Position numbers and translations under genes: made by a program. A stretch of 64,000 nt of DNA from Halarchaeum grantii (lineage in GTDB: Archaea > Halobacteriota > Halobacteria > Halobacteriales > Halobacteriaceae), in NCBI RefSeq assembly GCF_014647455.2, contig NZ_BMPF01000002.1, positions 558,001-622,000 of the forward strand. The letters run 5' to 3'. The notes below the pieces were generated by a model. The model made no database searches. It was not told where the DNA came from and saw nothing but the letters and a program-made list of their open reading frames with translations. This document shows, in pieces, positions 54,094 to 61,938 of the stretch. Positions within the stretch are counted from its first letter, which is position 1. Each line of letters begins with the position of its first letter.

Positions 54094-55368
54094 ATGAACC
54101 GCGACACCTCGCGTGACCTCTACGACCGGGCGCTCGGCGTGCTCCCGGGCGGCGTGAACTCCTCCGTCCGGGCGGCCCCACAGCCGTATCCGACGTTCGT
54201 GCGGAAGGGCGACGCGGGCCGAGTCGTCGACGCGGACGGGAACAAGTACGTGGACTGGGTGATGGGGCTCGGCCCGCTCCTCCTCGGCCACGACCTCCCG
54301 GAGCCCGTCGAGTCCGCCGTCCAGCGACGCGTGAGCGAGGGCCCGATGTACGGGATGCCGACCGAAGTCGAGGTCGAGCACGCCGAGTTCATCGCGCGCC
54401 ACGTCCCGAGCGTCGAGATGGTGCGCTTCGTCAACTCCGGCACCGAAGCCACCGTCTCGGCGGTGCGCCTCGCGCGCGGCTACACGGGCCGCGACAAGGT
54501 CGTCGTCATGCAGGGCGGCTACCACGGCGCACAGGAGTCCACGCTCGTCGAGGGCGACGCCGACGACGCCTCGCCGTCCTCGCCGGGCATCCCCGCGTCG
54601 TTCGCCGAGCACACCATCCCCGTGCCGTTCAACGACGAGGCGGCGGTCACGGAGGTCTTCGAGGAGCACGGCGACGAGATCGCGGCGGTGCTCGTCGAGC
54701 CCATCCTCGCGAACAAGGGCATCGTCGAACCGCGCGAGGGCTACCACGAGACGCTGCGCGACCTCACGGAGGACCACGGCGCCCTCCTCGTCTTCGACGA
54801 GGTCATCACGGGCTTCCGGGTCGGCGGGCTCTCCTGCGCGCAGGGGAAGTACGGCATCGACCCCGACCTGACGACGTTCGGGAAGGTCGTCGGCGGCGGC
54901 TTCCCCGTCGGCGCCATCGGCGGGAGGACCGAGATCATGGAGGAGCTCACGCCCGCCGGGGACGTCTTCCAATCCGGGACGTTCTCCGGGCATCCGGTCA
55001 CGATGGCGGCCGGCCTCGAGACGCTCACCTACGCCGCCGAGAACGACGTCTACGAGCACGTGAACGACCTTGGCGAGCGGTTGCGCGACGGCCTGCGCGA
55101 CGTCGTCGCCGAGCGCGCGCCCGAGTACAGCGTCGTCGGGACGGACTCGCTGTTCAAGGTCGTCTTCACGCGCGACGGCCGGAAACCGCGCAACGGCGCG
55201 GACGTCGGGCGCGCGAACGTCGCGCGCTGGAACCGCGTCTTCCGCCCGCAGATGCTCGAGGCGGGCGTCATGCTCTCGCAGAACCAGTTCGAGTCCCAGT
55301 TCGTCTCCCACGCGCACACGACGGCCGACGTCGAGGAGACCATCGAGGCCTACCGCGACGCCCTCTAG
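54094..55368 (+). CDS. hemL: Glutamate-1-semialdehyde 2,1-aminomutase
   Basis: A 424-residue PLP enzyme making 5-aminolevulinate from glutamate-1-semialdehyde. The catalytic lysine is K264 in [15 protein letters not shown]. Other landmarks are [60 protein letters not shown] and [20 protein letters not shown]. It begins the second part of the hem cluster. Start ATG 54094, 77 nt after the second Amt gene. Confidence 0.95.
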   Translation: MNRDTSRDLYDRALGVLPGGVNSSVRAAPQPYPTFVRKGDAGRVVDADGNKYVDWVMGLGPLLLGHDLPEPVESAVQRRVSEGPMYGMPTEVEVEHAEFIARHVPSVEMVRFVNSGTEATVSAVRLARGYTGRDKVVVMQGGYHGAQESTLVEGDADDASPSSPGIPASFAEHTIPVPFNDEAAVTEVFEEHGDEIAAVLVEPILANKGIVEPREGYHETLRDLTEDHGALLVFDEVITGFRVGGLSCAQGKYGIDPDLTTFGKVVGGGFPVGAIGGRTEIMEELTPAGDVFQSGTFSGHPVTMAAGLETLTYAAENDVYEHVNDLGERLRDGLRDVVAERAPEYSVVGTDSLFKVVFTRDGRKPRNGADVGRANVARWNRVFRPQMLEAGVMLSQNQFESQFVSHAHTTADVEETIEAYRDAL

Positions 55369-55413
55369 ACTGGGTCCGAAGGGGGTTTCAAGTCGCGATA
55401 CCGAGGGTACGGT

Positions 55414-56526
55414 ATGCGAGACGAGTCCATCAGGCTGGCGACGCGGGGGTCGTCGCTGGCCCTTCGGCAGGCGGGCGAGATCCAGGCCGCGCTCGAGGAA
55501 CGCCGCCACGACGTCGACCTCGTGGAGGTCGAAACCGAGGGCGACCGCATCACCGACGAGCGCATCGCCGACCTCGGGAAGACCGGTGCGTTCGTCCGCG
55601 CGCTCGACGAGCGCGTGCTCGAGGGCGACGTCGACGCCGCCGTCCACTCGATGAAGGACGTCCCGACGGAGATGCCCGACGACCTCGTGGTCGCCGCCGT
55701 GCCTCGGCGCGCGAGCGCGGGCGACGTCCTCGTGACGCCCGAGGGGACGACCCTCGACGAGCTCGAGGCGGGTGCGGTCGTCGGCACGTCGAGTCTGCGC
55801 CGGCGCGCGCAGGTGAAGTCGCGTCGCCCCGACCTCGAGGTGGCCGACCTCCGCGGGAACGTCGACACCCGCATCGAGAAACTGCTCGCCGTCCACCTGC
55901 AGGCCGAGCACGAGGCGCGCACCGAGGCCGAGGAGGCCTACCAGGAGCAGCGCGCGCGCTACGAGAACCAGCCGGACGCGGACCCCGACGAGGCGACCCG
56001 CGAGTACGAGCGCACCGTCGAGGAGTGGTTCGCGGACCGCTCCGAACTCGAGAAGCAGGCGATGGGTCGCGAGGCCGAGACGGCGTACGACGCGATCGTG
56101 CTCGCGCGCGCCGGCCTCGAGCGCTCCGGGCTCGCGCACAGCGTCGACCTCGTCGACCTCGCGACGAACGAGCACGTCCCCGCGCCCGGGCAGGGCGCGC
56201 TCGCGGTGACGGCGCGCGAGGGGACCGAGGTGGCCGAGCGCATCCAGAAGGCGCTCGACCACCCGCGCTCGCGCGTCGAGACGACGGCCGAGCGCATCGT
56301 CCTCGAGGAACTCGGCGGCGGCTGCATCGCGCCGATCGGCGTCCACGCCTTCCTGAAGGGCGAGGTCGTCCGCACGGACGTCCAAGTCTACTCGGCGGAC
56401 GGGTCGGAGGCCGTGACGGAGACGCGCGAACTCGGCCTCGACGACTACGCGCGCGAGGCGCGGACGTTCGCCGACGACCTCGCGGAGGCGGGCGCCGCCG
56501 ACCTCATCGCGGAGGCGAAGCGATGA
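55414..56526 (+). CDS. hemC: Hydroxymethylbilane synthase (porphobilinogen deaminase)
   Basis: A 370-residue enzyme that joins four porphobilinogens. The dipyrromethane-cofactor cysteine is C304 in GGGCIAPIGVHAFL. Other features: RLATRGSSLALRQAG, DERVLEGDVDAAVHSMKDVPTEMPD, GTSSLRRRAQVKSRRPDL, ADLRGNVDTRIEKL. Compared with about 310 residues for bacterial enzymes it carries a charged helical insert at roughly residues 160-225 (EEAYQEQRARYENQ and following). Start ATG 55414. Its stop overlaps the sumT start (ATGA). Confidence 0.93.
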   Translation: MRDESIRLATRGSSLALRQAGEIQAALEERRHDVDLVEVETEGDRITDERIADLGKTGAFVRALDERVLEGDVDAAVHSMKDVPTEMPDDLVVAAVPRRASAGDVLVTPEGTTLDELEAGAVVGTSSLRRRAQVKSRRPDLEVADLRGNVDTRIEKLLAVHLQAEHEARTEAEEAYQEQRARYENQPDADPDEATREYERTVEEWFADRSELEKQAMGREAETAYDAIVLARAGLERSGLAHSVDLVDLATNEHVPAPGQGALAVTAREGTEVAERIQKALDHPRSRVETTAERIVLEELGGGCIAPIGVHAFLKGEVVRTDVQVYSADGSEAVTETRELGLDDYAREARTFADDLAEAGAADLIAEAKR

Positions 56527-57278
56527 CGGACGCCGAGCCCGGGACGGTCTACCTCGTCGGGAGCGGCCCCGGCGACCCCGACCTCCTCACCGTGAAGGCC
56601 CGCGACCTCTTGGAGAGCGCGGACGTCGTCCTCCACGACAAGCTCCCCGGCCCGGAGATACTCGAGCGCATCCCGGAGGAGCGCGGCGAGGACGTCGGGA
56701 AGCGCGCGGGCGGCGAGCGCACCTCGCAAGCCGAGATCAACGAGCGGCTCGTCGCGTACGCGGAGGCGGGGAAGAGCGTGGTGCGACTGAAGGGCGGCGA
56801 CCCGTTCGTCTTCGGACGCGGCGGCGAGGAAGCCGAGTACCTCGCCGAGCACGGCGTCCCCTTCGAGGTGGTGCCGGGCGTGACGTCGCCGGTCGCCGCG
56901 CCGGGCGTCGCCGGCATCCCCGTCACACACCGCGAACACGCCTCCTCCGTGACGTTCGTCACCGGCCACGAGGACCCGACGAAGGCGGAGTCGAGCGTCG
57001 ACTGGGGCGCGCTCGCCGAGACCGGCGGGACCATCGTCGTCCTGATGGGCGTCGGCAAACTCCCGGACTACACGCGCGAGCTCCGCGAGGCCGGCATGGC
57101 CCCCGAGACGCCGGTCGCGCTCATCGAGAAGGGGACGCGGCCCGGCCAGCGCGTCGCGGCCGGCACCCTCGACACCATCGTCGACGTCCGCGACGAGGTC
57201 GGCATCGAGCCGCCGGCGATAACCGTCATCGGCGACGTCGCGGCCGTCCGCGACCGGCTGGAGGCGTACCTCCGATGA
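56523..57278 (+). CDS. sumT: Uroporphyrinogen-III C-methyltransferase
   Basis: A 251-residue SAM-dependent methyltransferase that makes precorrin-2, the branch point for siroheme, cobalamin and, in archaea, heme by the siroheme route. Motifs: VYLVGSGPGDPDLLTVKA, SADVVLHDKL, RLKGGDPFVFGRGGEEAEYL, VPGVTSPVAAPGVAGIPVTHRE, GTRPGQRVAAGTL, PPAITVIGDV. It lacks an oxidase/ferrochelatase domain. Overlaps hemC at its start and hemD at its stop by 4 nt each. Confidence 0.94.
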   Translation: MTDAEPGTVYLVGSGPGDPDLLTVKARDLLESADVVLHDKLPGPEILERIPEERGEDVGKRAGGERTSQAEINERLVAYAEAGKSVVRLKGGDPFVFGRGGEEAEYLAEHGVPFEVVPGVTSPVAAPGVAGIPVTHREHASSVTFVTGHEDPTKAESSVDWGALAETGGTIVVLMGVGKLPDYTRELREAGMAPETPVALIEKGTRPGQRVAAGTLDTIVDVRDEVGIEPPAITVIGDVAAVRDRLEAYLR

Positions 57279-58021
57279 GCCAGCGTGTCCGGGCGGCCGT
57301 CTTCCGGCCGGACGACGGGCGGCTCGCGGACGCCGCCGAGTTGCTCGAATCGCTCGGCGCCGAACCGGTGCCGGACGCGATGCTGGCCGTCGAACCCACC
57401 GACAGAACGCCCCGTGAGGACGCCGACTACGCGGTTCTGACGAGCAAGACCGGCGTCGAACTCGCGGCGGACGCCGGATGGGACGCGGGCGGGACGGCCG
57501 TCTGCGCCATCGGCGAGAGCACCGCCGAGGCGCTGCGCGAGGCGGGTTACGCCGTTGACCGCGTCCCCGAGGAGTACTCGAGCGCGGGCCTCGTGGACGC
57601 GCTCGAAGCCGACGTCGACGGCGCGCGCGTCGAGGTAGCGCGCTCCGACCACGGCTCCGACGTGCTCACCGACGGCCTCGAGGACGCGGGCGCGTACGTC
57701 CACGAGACGGTGCTGTATCGGCTCGTCCGCCCGAACGCGGCGGGCGCGTCGACGGAGCGGGCGGCCGCCGGCGAACTGGAGGCCGCGCTGTTCACGTCCT
57801 CGCTCACCGTCGAGCACTTCCTCGAGGCGGCGACGGCGCGCGGCGTCCGCGAGGCCGCCATCGCGGGACTGAACGACGCCGTCGTGGGCTGTATCGGCGA
57901 CCCGACGCGCCGGACGGCCGAGCGCCACGGCATCGAGGTGGACATCGTCCCCGCAGAGGCCTCCTTCGACGCGCTCGCGACCGCTGTCGTCGAGGACGCC
58001 GCGCCGAGCTATCACGAGTAG
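57275..58021 (+). CDS. hemD: Uroporphyrinogen-III synthase
   Basis: A 248-residue enzyme that closes hydroxymethylbilane to uroporphyrinogen III. As usual for HemD, sequence is divergent, but the two-domain alternation, VLTSKTGVELAADAG, ICAIGESTAEALREAGYAVD and LFTSSLTVEHFLEAATARG are characteristic. Assignment is strengthened by its position right after sumT with a 4-nt overlap (ATGA). Start ATG 57275. Confidence 0.88.
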   Translation: MSQRVRAAVFRPDDGRLADAAELLESLGAEPVPDAMLAVEPTDRTPREDADYAVLTSKTGVELAADAGWDAGGTAVCAIGESTAEALREAGYAVDRVPEEYSSAGLVDALEADVDGARVEVARSDHGSDVLTDGLEDAGAYVHETVLYRLVRPNAAGASTERAAAGELEAALFTSSLTVEHFLEAATARGVREAAIAGLNDAVVGCIGDPTRRTAERHGIEVDIVPAEASFDALATAVVEDAAPSYHE

Positions 58022-58071
58022 GTCGTCGCGAGTACGGGAGTTTATCCGCGCGAGCGGCCTACTTCGGGGTG

Positions 58072-59508
58072 ATGAACGCGCCCGTCCCCGAACTCGAAGC
58101 GCGGGCCGCGCGGTGCGCCGCGCGCCTCCGCGAGGCCGACGACCTCCTCCTCACGTCGCACATCGACGCGGACGGCCTGACGAGCGCCGGCGTCGCCACC
58201 ACCGCTTTAGAACGCGCCGGCATCGCACACGACGTCGCCTTCGAGAAGCAACTCGACCGGAGCGCCATCGAGCGCTACGCAGAGGCGGGGTACGACACGG
58301 TCTTCTTCACGGACTACGGGAGCGGCCAGCTGGACGTCATCACCGAGTACGACGCCTTCGACCCCGTCGTCGCCGACCACCACCAGCCGGCGGACGCCGA
58401 GACCGAGTACCACGTGAACCCCCTCTTGGAGGGGCTCGACGGCGGGAGCGAGCTCTCCGGGGCGGGCGCGGCCTACTGCGTCGCGCGCGCGCTCGGCGCC
58501 GAGGACGAGCGCGTGGACAACCGCGACCTGGCGGCGCTCGCCGTCGTCGGCGCGGTGGGCGACATGCAGACCGTCGAAGGAGAGCTCGTCGGCGCGAACG
58601 CCGGCATCGTCGAGGAGGGCGTCGACGCGGGTGTGCTGGCGGTCGGGAAGGACCTCGCGGTGTTCGGGACGCAGACGCGCGCGCTCCCGAAGCTCCTCGC
58701 GTACGCGAGCGACGTGCCCATCCCCGGCATCACGGGCGACCGGAACGGCGCGCTGCGCTTCCTCGACGGCCTCGACGCCGACTGCAGGGAGGACGGCGAG
58801 TGGAAGACGTGGGCGGAGTTGACGGTCGAGGACCGCCGGACGGTGGTGAGCGCGCTCGTCCAGCGCGCGATACGGACGGGCGTCGACCCCGAGGAGGTGG
58901 AGTCGCTCGTCGGAACGACGTACACGCTCACCGAGGAGGAACCCGGGACGGAGCTGCGCGACGCGAGCGAGTTCTCGACGCTGTTGAACGCGACGGCGCG
59001 CTACGAGCGCGCGGACGTCGGTCTCGCGGTCTGTACGGGCGACCGGGGGGAGGCGCTCCGGGAGGCGCACGAACTGCTCCGCGAGCACCGGCGGACGCTC
59101 GCGACGGGCGTGAACGTCGTCCGCGAGGTCGGCGTCACGAGGGCGGAGCACGTCCAGTGGTTCCACGTCGGTGATCGGCTCCCGGAGACGGTCGTGGGAA
59201 TCGTCGCGGGAATGGCGATGGGCGAGGACGACGTGGACGCGGGCGTGCCGGTCATCGCGTTCGCGAACAAGGAGGCGGCCGACGCGGAGGACGTGGAGGG
59301 CGAGGCGGTGAAGGTGTCGATGCGCGGGACGCCACGCCTCGTGGAACGCGGCCTCGACCTCTCTGCGGTGGCGCGGGAGGCGTCGCGCGCGGTCGGCGGC
59401 GACGGGGGCGGACACGAGGTCGCCGCGGGCGCGACGGTGCCGAAGGGCCGGGAGGAGGCGTTCGTCGCGGCGGCGGACGCCGCCGTCGGCGACCAACTCG
59501 AAACGTAA
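58072..59508 (+). CDS. DHH-family phosphoesterase (RecJ-like)
   Basis: A 478-residue metal-dependent phosphoesterase with conserved motifs LLTSHIDADGLTSAG (motif I), VFFTDYGSGQ (II), VVADHHQPAD (III, the DHH), AALAVVGAVGDMQ (IV), and DHHA1-type GGGHEVAAGA at the C-terminus. RecJ-like proteins act as exonucleases or in replisome complexes (GAN-like); the haloarchaeal copies are unassigned. Start ATG 58072 (or the adjacent GTG 58069) with GTTTATC near 58041 as TATA for leaderless initiation. Confidence 0.86.
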   Translation: MNAPVPELEARAARCAARLREADDLLLTSHIDADGLTSAGVATTALERAGIAHDVAFEKQLDRSAIERYAEAGYDTVFFTDYGSGQLDVITEYDAFDPVVADHHQPADAETEYHVNPLLEGLDGGSELSGAGAAYCVARALGAEDERVDNRDLAALAVVGAVGDMQTVEGELVGANAGIVEEGVDAGVLAVGKDLAVFGTQTRALPKLLAYASDVPIPGITGDRNGALRFLDGLDADCREDGEWKTWAELTVEDRRTVVSALVQRAIRTGVDPEEVESLVGTTYTLTEEEPGTELRDASEFSTLLNATARYERADVGLAVCTGDRGEALREAHELLREHRRTLATGVNVVREVGVTRAEHVQWFHVGDRLPETVVGIVAGMAMGEDDVDAGVPVIAFANKEAADAEDVEGEAVKVSMRGTPRLVERGLDLSAVAREASRAVGGDGGGHEVAAGATVPKGREEAFVAAADAAVGDQLET

Positions 59509-59518
59509 TTAAAGACCG

Positions 59519-59524
59519 TTATAG
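59519..59524 (+). promoter_or_regulatory. TATA-like box before the GNAT gene pair
   Basis: TTATAG, 30 nt before the ATG at 59554, consistent with leaderless transcription from that codon. Confidence 0.4.
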
Positions 59525-59553
59525 TTTTGTGGCGGTAGTTCGTTGGCGCGAGT

Positions 59554-59655
59554 ATGGCAGCACCAGCAGTAGGAGCACACGACGCGACCCACACCCGAAG
59601 CCAGCGCCGCCGCCGCGACCAGCGACCCCCGGACCCGAGCACGCCACCCACATGA
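59554..59655 (+). CDS. Candidate 33-aa upstream ORF coupled to the GNAT gene
   Basis: Opens ATG 59554 (MAAPAVGAHDATHTR), a basic Arg/Pro-rich product of 33 residues, and its TGA overlaps the GNAT ATG (ATGA at 59652-59655). It is the first ATG after a TATA-like box. No family known; composition is unlike acidic haloarchaeal proteins, so it may be only leader RNA. Confidence 0.3.
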   Translation: MAAPAVGAHDATHTRSQRRRRDQRPPDPSTPPT

Positions 59656-60170
59656 CCCAGAGCACGACACGGACAACGACGCCCGACGAACGACTCCGCG
59701 AACCGTCCCACAGTTTCCTCGACGCCGACGGCGAGCGCGTCACCATCGACACCGCCACGGCGAGCGACGCCGCCGCGCTCCGCGCGATGTACGGCCGCTT
59801 CGACCCGACGGACCGAGCGCAGGGCCTCCCACCCGCGCGCCGCGAGGAGCGCAACGAGTGGGTCGACACGCTCCTCGCGGGACGGAGCGTCGTCGCCCGA
59901 CGCGACGGCCGAACGGTCGGCCACGCCGCACTCCTCGAAAGCGGCGACGGCCACGAGCTCGCCGTCTTCGTCGCCCCGGACGCGCGCGGCGTCGGCGTCG
60001 GTACCGGCCTCCTCCGTGGGCTGCTCGGTGCGCACCGGAGCGCGGGCGGCGGTCGGGTCTGGCTGGCCGTCGAGCCGTCGAATCGGTGTGCGCGCGCGCT
60101 CTACCGGCGCTTCGGCTTCGACGTCGCCGAGCGCGGGCGCTTCGAAATCACCATGACGAGGCAGGTTTGA
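59652..60170 (+). CDS. GNAT family N-acetyltransferase
   Basis: A 172-residue acetyltransferase with the acetyl-CoA loop VAPDARGVGVGTGLLRGLLGA and VEPSNRCARALYRRFGFDVAERGRFEI. An N-terminal phrase VTIDTATASDAAALRAMYGRFDP is typical of GNAT domains. Substrate unknown. Start ATG 59652 (MTQSTTRTTTPDERL); no Shine-Dalgarno is visible, so it may rely on coupling to the upstream micro-ORF. Confidence 0.8.
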   Translation: MTQSTTRTTTPDERLREPSHSFLDADGERVTIDTATASDAAALRAMYGRFDPTDRAQGLPPARREERNEWVDTLLAGRSVVARRDGRTVGHAALLESGDGHELAVFVAPDARGVGVGTGLLRGLLGAHRSAGGGRVWLAVEPSNRCARALYRRFGFDVAERGRFEITMTRQV

Positions 60171-60238
60171 TATAGCGTAGTGGAGTTTATCGGCGGTGGA
60201 CCGTCCGGCTTTTATCGCCACGGGCGGAAGACCCGGTT

Positions 60239-60565
60239 ATGGCCGAGTTCACGCCCGAGGAGTTCGAGGAGAAGAAGTACACCGACTACTTCCCGCAGCT
60301 CCAGACCGCATACAAGCGCGCGTTCAACGACCTGAACGCCGAGTACGACAGCACGCTCGTCCACGCGCTCGACCAGCAGGTGCTCAACGAGAGCGAGCCC
60401 CACTACGAGGGCGACGGCGAGTTCAGCGTCGAGCTCCCAGAGAACCCCATCACACGCCTCAAGGACGTCGTCGCGAGCGAGGAGAAGGCGAGCGAGCTCC
60501 TCGACCTCTACGTCGACGGCATCAAACACCAGCTCCGCGTCGTCTTCGACTTCGAGGCGGAGTAG
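60239..60565 (+). CDS. DUF5783 family protein
   Basis: A 108-residue acidic helical protein: MAEFTPEEFEEKKYTDYFPQ, YKRAFNDLNAEYDSTLVHALDQQVLNES and ELPENPITRLKDVV match the haloarchaeal family I know as DUF5783. Function unknown. CTTTTATCG at 60209-60217 precedes the ATG 60239 by about 26-30 nt, giving a leaderless mRNA. Confidence 0.82.
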   Translation: MAEFTPEEFEEKKYTDYFPQLQTAYKRAFNDLNAEYDSTLVHALDQQVLNESEPHYEGDGEFSVELPENPITRLKDVVASEEKASELLDLYVDGIKHQLRVVFDFEAE

Positions 60566-60619
60566 GCCGGAACGGCAACCAACCAAAAGCATAAGGCCGC
60601 GAATCACCTACTCGCACAC

Positions 60620-60979
60620 ATGAGCACCGAGGGCCAGTCCGGGGACGACCTAGAGGACCGCGTCACGAGTTTCCTCCGACGGAACTTCCCGCAGATCCAG
60701 ATGCACGGTGGGAGCGCCTCCATCACGAACATCGACCGCGAGACCGGTGAGGTCGACATCCAGCTCAGCGGTGCGTGTTCCGGATGCGGGATCTCCCCGA
60801 TGACGATTCAGGCCATCAAGGCCCGGATGACGCAGGAGATTCCCGAAGTCGAGAAGGTCAACGCCGACACCGGCATGGGCGGCGACGGCGGCCACGGCGG
60901 CGGCATGAGCCCCTCCTTCCCCGGCGAGACCACCGACGAGGACGCCGAGGGTGACGAAGGCCCGCAGGCCCCCTTCTAA
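60620..60979 (+). CDS. NifU C-terminal domain protein (Fe-S scaffold)
   Basis: A 119-residue protein with an N-terminal NifU-C domain: LRRNFPQIQMHGGSASITNID and CSGC at residues 53-56, which is the Fe-S/persulfide site. The tail from about residue 80 is Gly/Asp/Glu-rich and flexible. It would carry Fe-S clusters to apo-proteins. Start ATG 60620. A T6 tract 30 nt after the stop is the likely terminator. Confidence 0.92.
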   Translation: MSTEGQSGDDLEDRVTSFLRRNFPQIQMHGGSASITNIDRETGEVDIQLSGACSGCGISPMTIQAIKARMTQEIPEVEKVNADTGMGGDGGHGGGMSPSFPGETTDEDAEGDEGPQAPF

Positions 60980-61008
60980 GGCGCGCTTCTCGCGGCGATT
61001 CGAGTTCG

Positions 61009-61014
61009 TTTTTT
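61009..61014 (+). terminator. Oligo-T terminator after the NifU gene
   Basis: Six T on the plus strand, 29 nt after the stop codon, between the convergent NifU gene (60620-60979) and the DUF7130 gene (61040-61327). Confidence 0.5.
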
Positions 61015-61039
61015 CGAGCGCCGACGAGCGTCGCGTCCG

Positions 61040-61327
61040 TCAGTCCTCCGTCCAGTAGTAGAGGTGTTCCTTCGGGGCGTCGCAGGACGGACAGGACTCG
61101 GGGAGCTCCTCGATGTCGCCGACCTCCCCGCAGTCCGAACAGCGCCAGAGGAGCTCGGCCTCGCCGAGATCGTGGGGCGTGTGCTCGTGTTCGACGCTGA
61201 AGGACGCCGCGCCCTCGCGGGTCGTCACGAAGAAGCCGTCCTCGTTGAAGCCGCGAACGACGCCGATCTCGTCGCCGTCCTCGTCGTAGACCGCAGTACC
61301 GAGTTTGACCGGGTTCTCCTCACTCAT
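61040..61327 (-). CDS. DUF7130 family rubredoxin-like zinc-ribbon protein
   Basis: A 95-residue protein with an N-terminal PRC-barrel-like part (GTAVYDEDGDEIGVVRGFNE) and a C-terminal four-cysteine zinc ribbon (WRCSDCGEVGD, ESCPSCDAPKEHL). Similar to rubredoxin-like proteins of haloarchaea that may bind Fe or Zn. Start ATG 61327. Lies between the NifU gene and another small zinc protein. Confidence 0.8.
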   Translation of the reverse strand: MSEENPVKLGTAVYDEDGDEIGVVRGFNEDGFFVTTREGAASFSVEHEHTPHDLGEAELLWRCSDCGEVGDIEELPESCPSCDAPKEHLYYWTED

Positions 61328-61391
61328 ACGCCGGTGGTTCGCCGGCCCGGGAGTTAAAAGCAACCGCCGGCGAGGGGGGTCGCGCGCCCGC

Positions 61392-61661
61392 TCAGAGCCG
61401 GGCGGGCTCGCGGTTCCAGCCGGGGTCGTGGCCGGTCCGCTCGATGAGGTCCGCACGGCACGCCGGACAGTAGTCGGGCGTCGCCGTCTCGCTCCGGGGA
61501 ACGTAGACCGCACCGCCGCACTCCACGCACGCATCAGCGACCACGGTCGCACAGTCCGCACAGACGTTGAAATCGTCGACCGTGAGGTCTCGCAAGCCGT
61601 CGAGATGTTTGTCCAGGACGTACTCGTCGATGACCGACTGACAGTTCTGACACGGTTGCAT
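61392..61661 (-). CDS. Small zinc-ribbon protein, 89 aa
   Basis: An 89-residue protein with four cysteine pairs: CQNC (start), CADC, CVEC and CPAC, consistent with two zinc ribbons. The tail is RTGHDPGWNREPARL. Start ATG 61661, TATA-like CTATATG (minus strand, about 61691-61700) is 30 nt upstream. Function unknown; perhaps nucleic-acid binding. Confidence 0.75.
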   Translation of the reverse strand: MQPCQNCQSVIDEYVLDKHLDGLRDLTVDDFNVCADCATVVADACVECGGAVYVPRSETATPDYCPACRADLIERTGHDPGWNREPARL

Positions 61662-61938
61662 AGCGGTACGTACTGGGGTGTGTGACCGATGCACATATAG
61701 ATACCGCCCGACGGCGTCGCGGTCGTGAACCCGACGGGCGAGACGGCGGGACGGTCGCCGACGCCGGCTCGGAGCGCCCCGACGGTGTAGAACGGGACGG
61801 AGACCGTCGAGAGGTTGACCGGCGGTACACGGCGCGACCGAGCGCGACCACCGCGACGGCGACGGCGCTCGCGGCCATTTTAGTGGAGGTCTTTGCCGTT
61901 CGGGTCGCGCTCCGCGCGACCGCTCACGGCAAAAAGTC

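Noticed and set aside
61690-61938. Possible small gene in the gap before polC
   Set aside because: One minus-strand frame starts MAASAVAVAVVALGR but continues as Arg/Ser/Pro-rich text. Another frame looks better coded but has no start. I see no supported gene.
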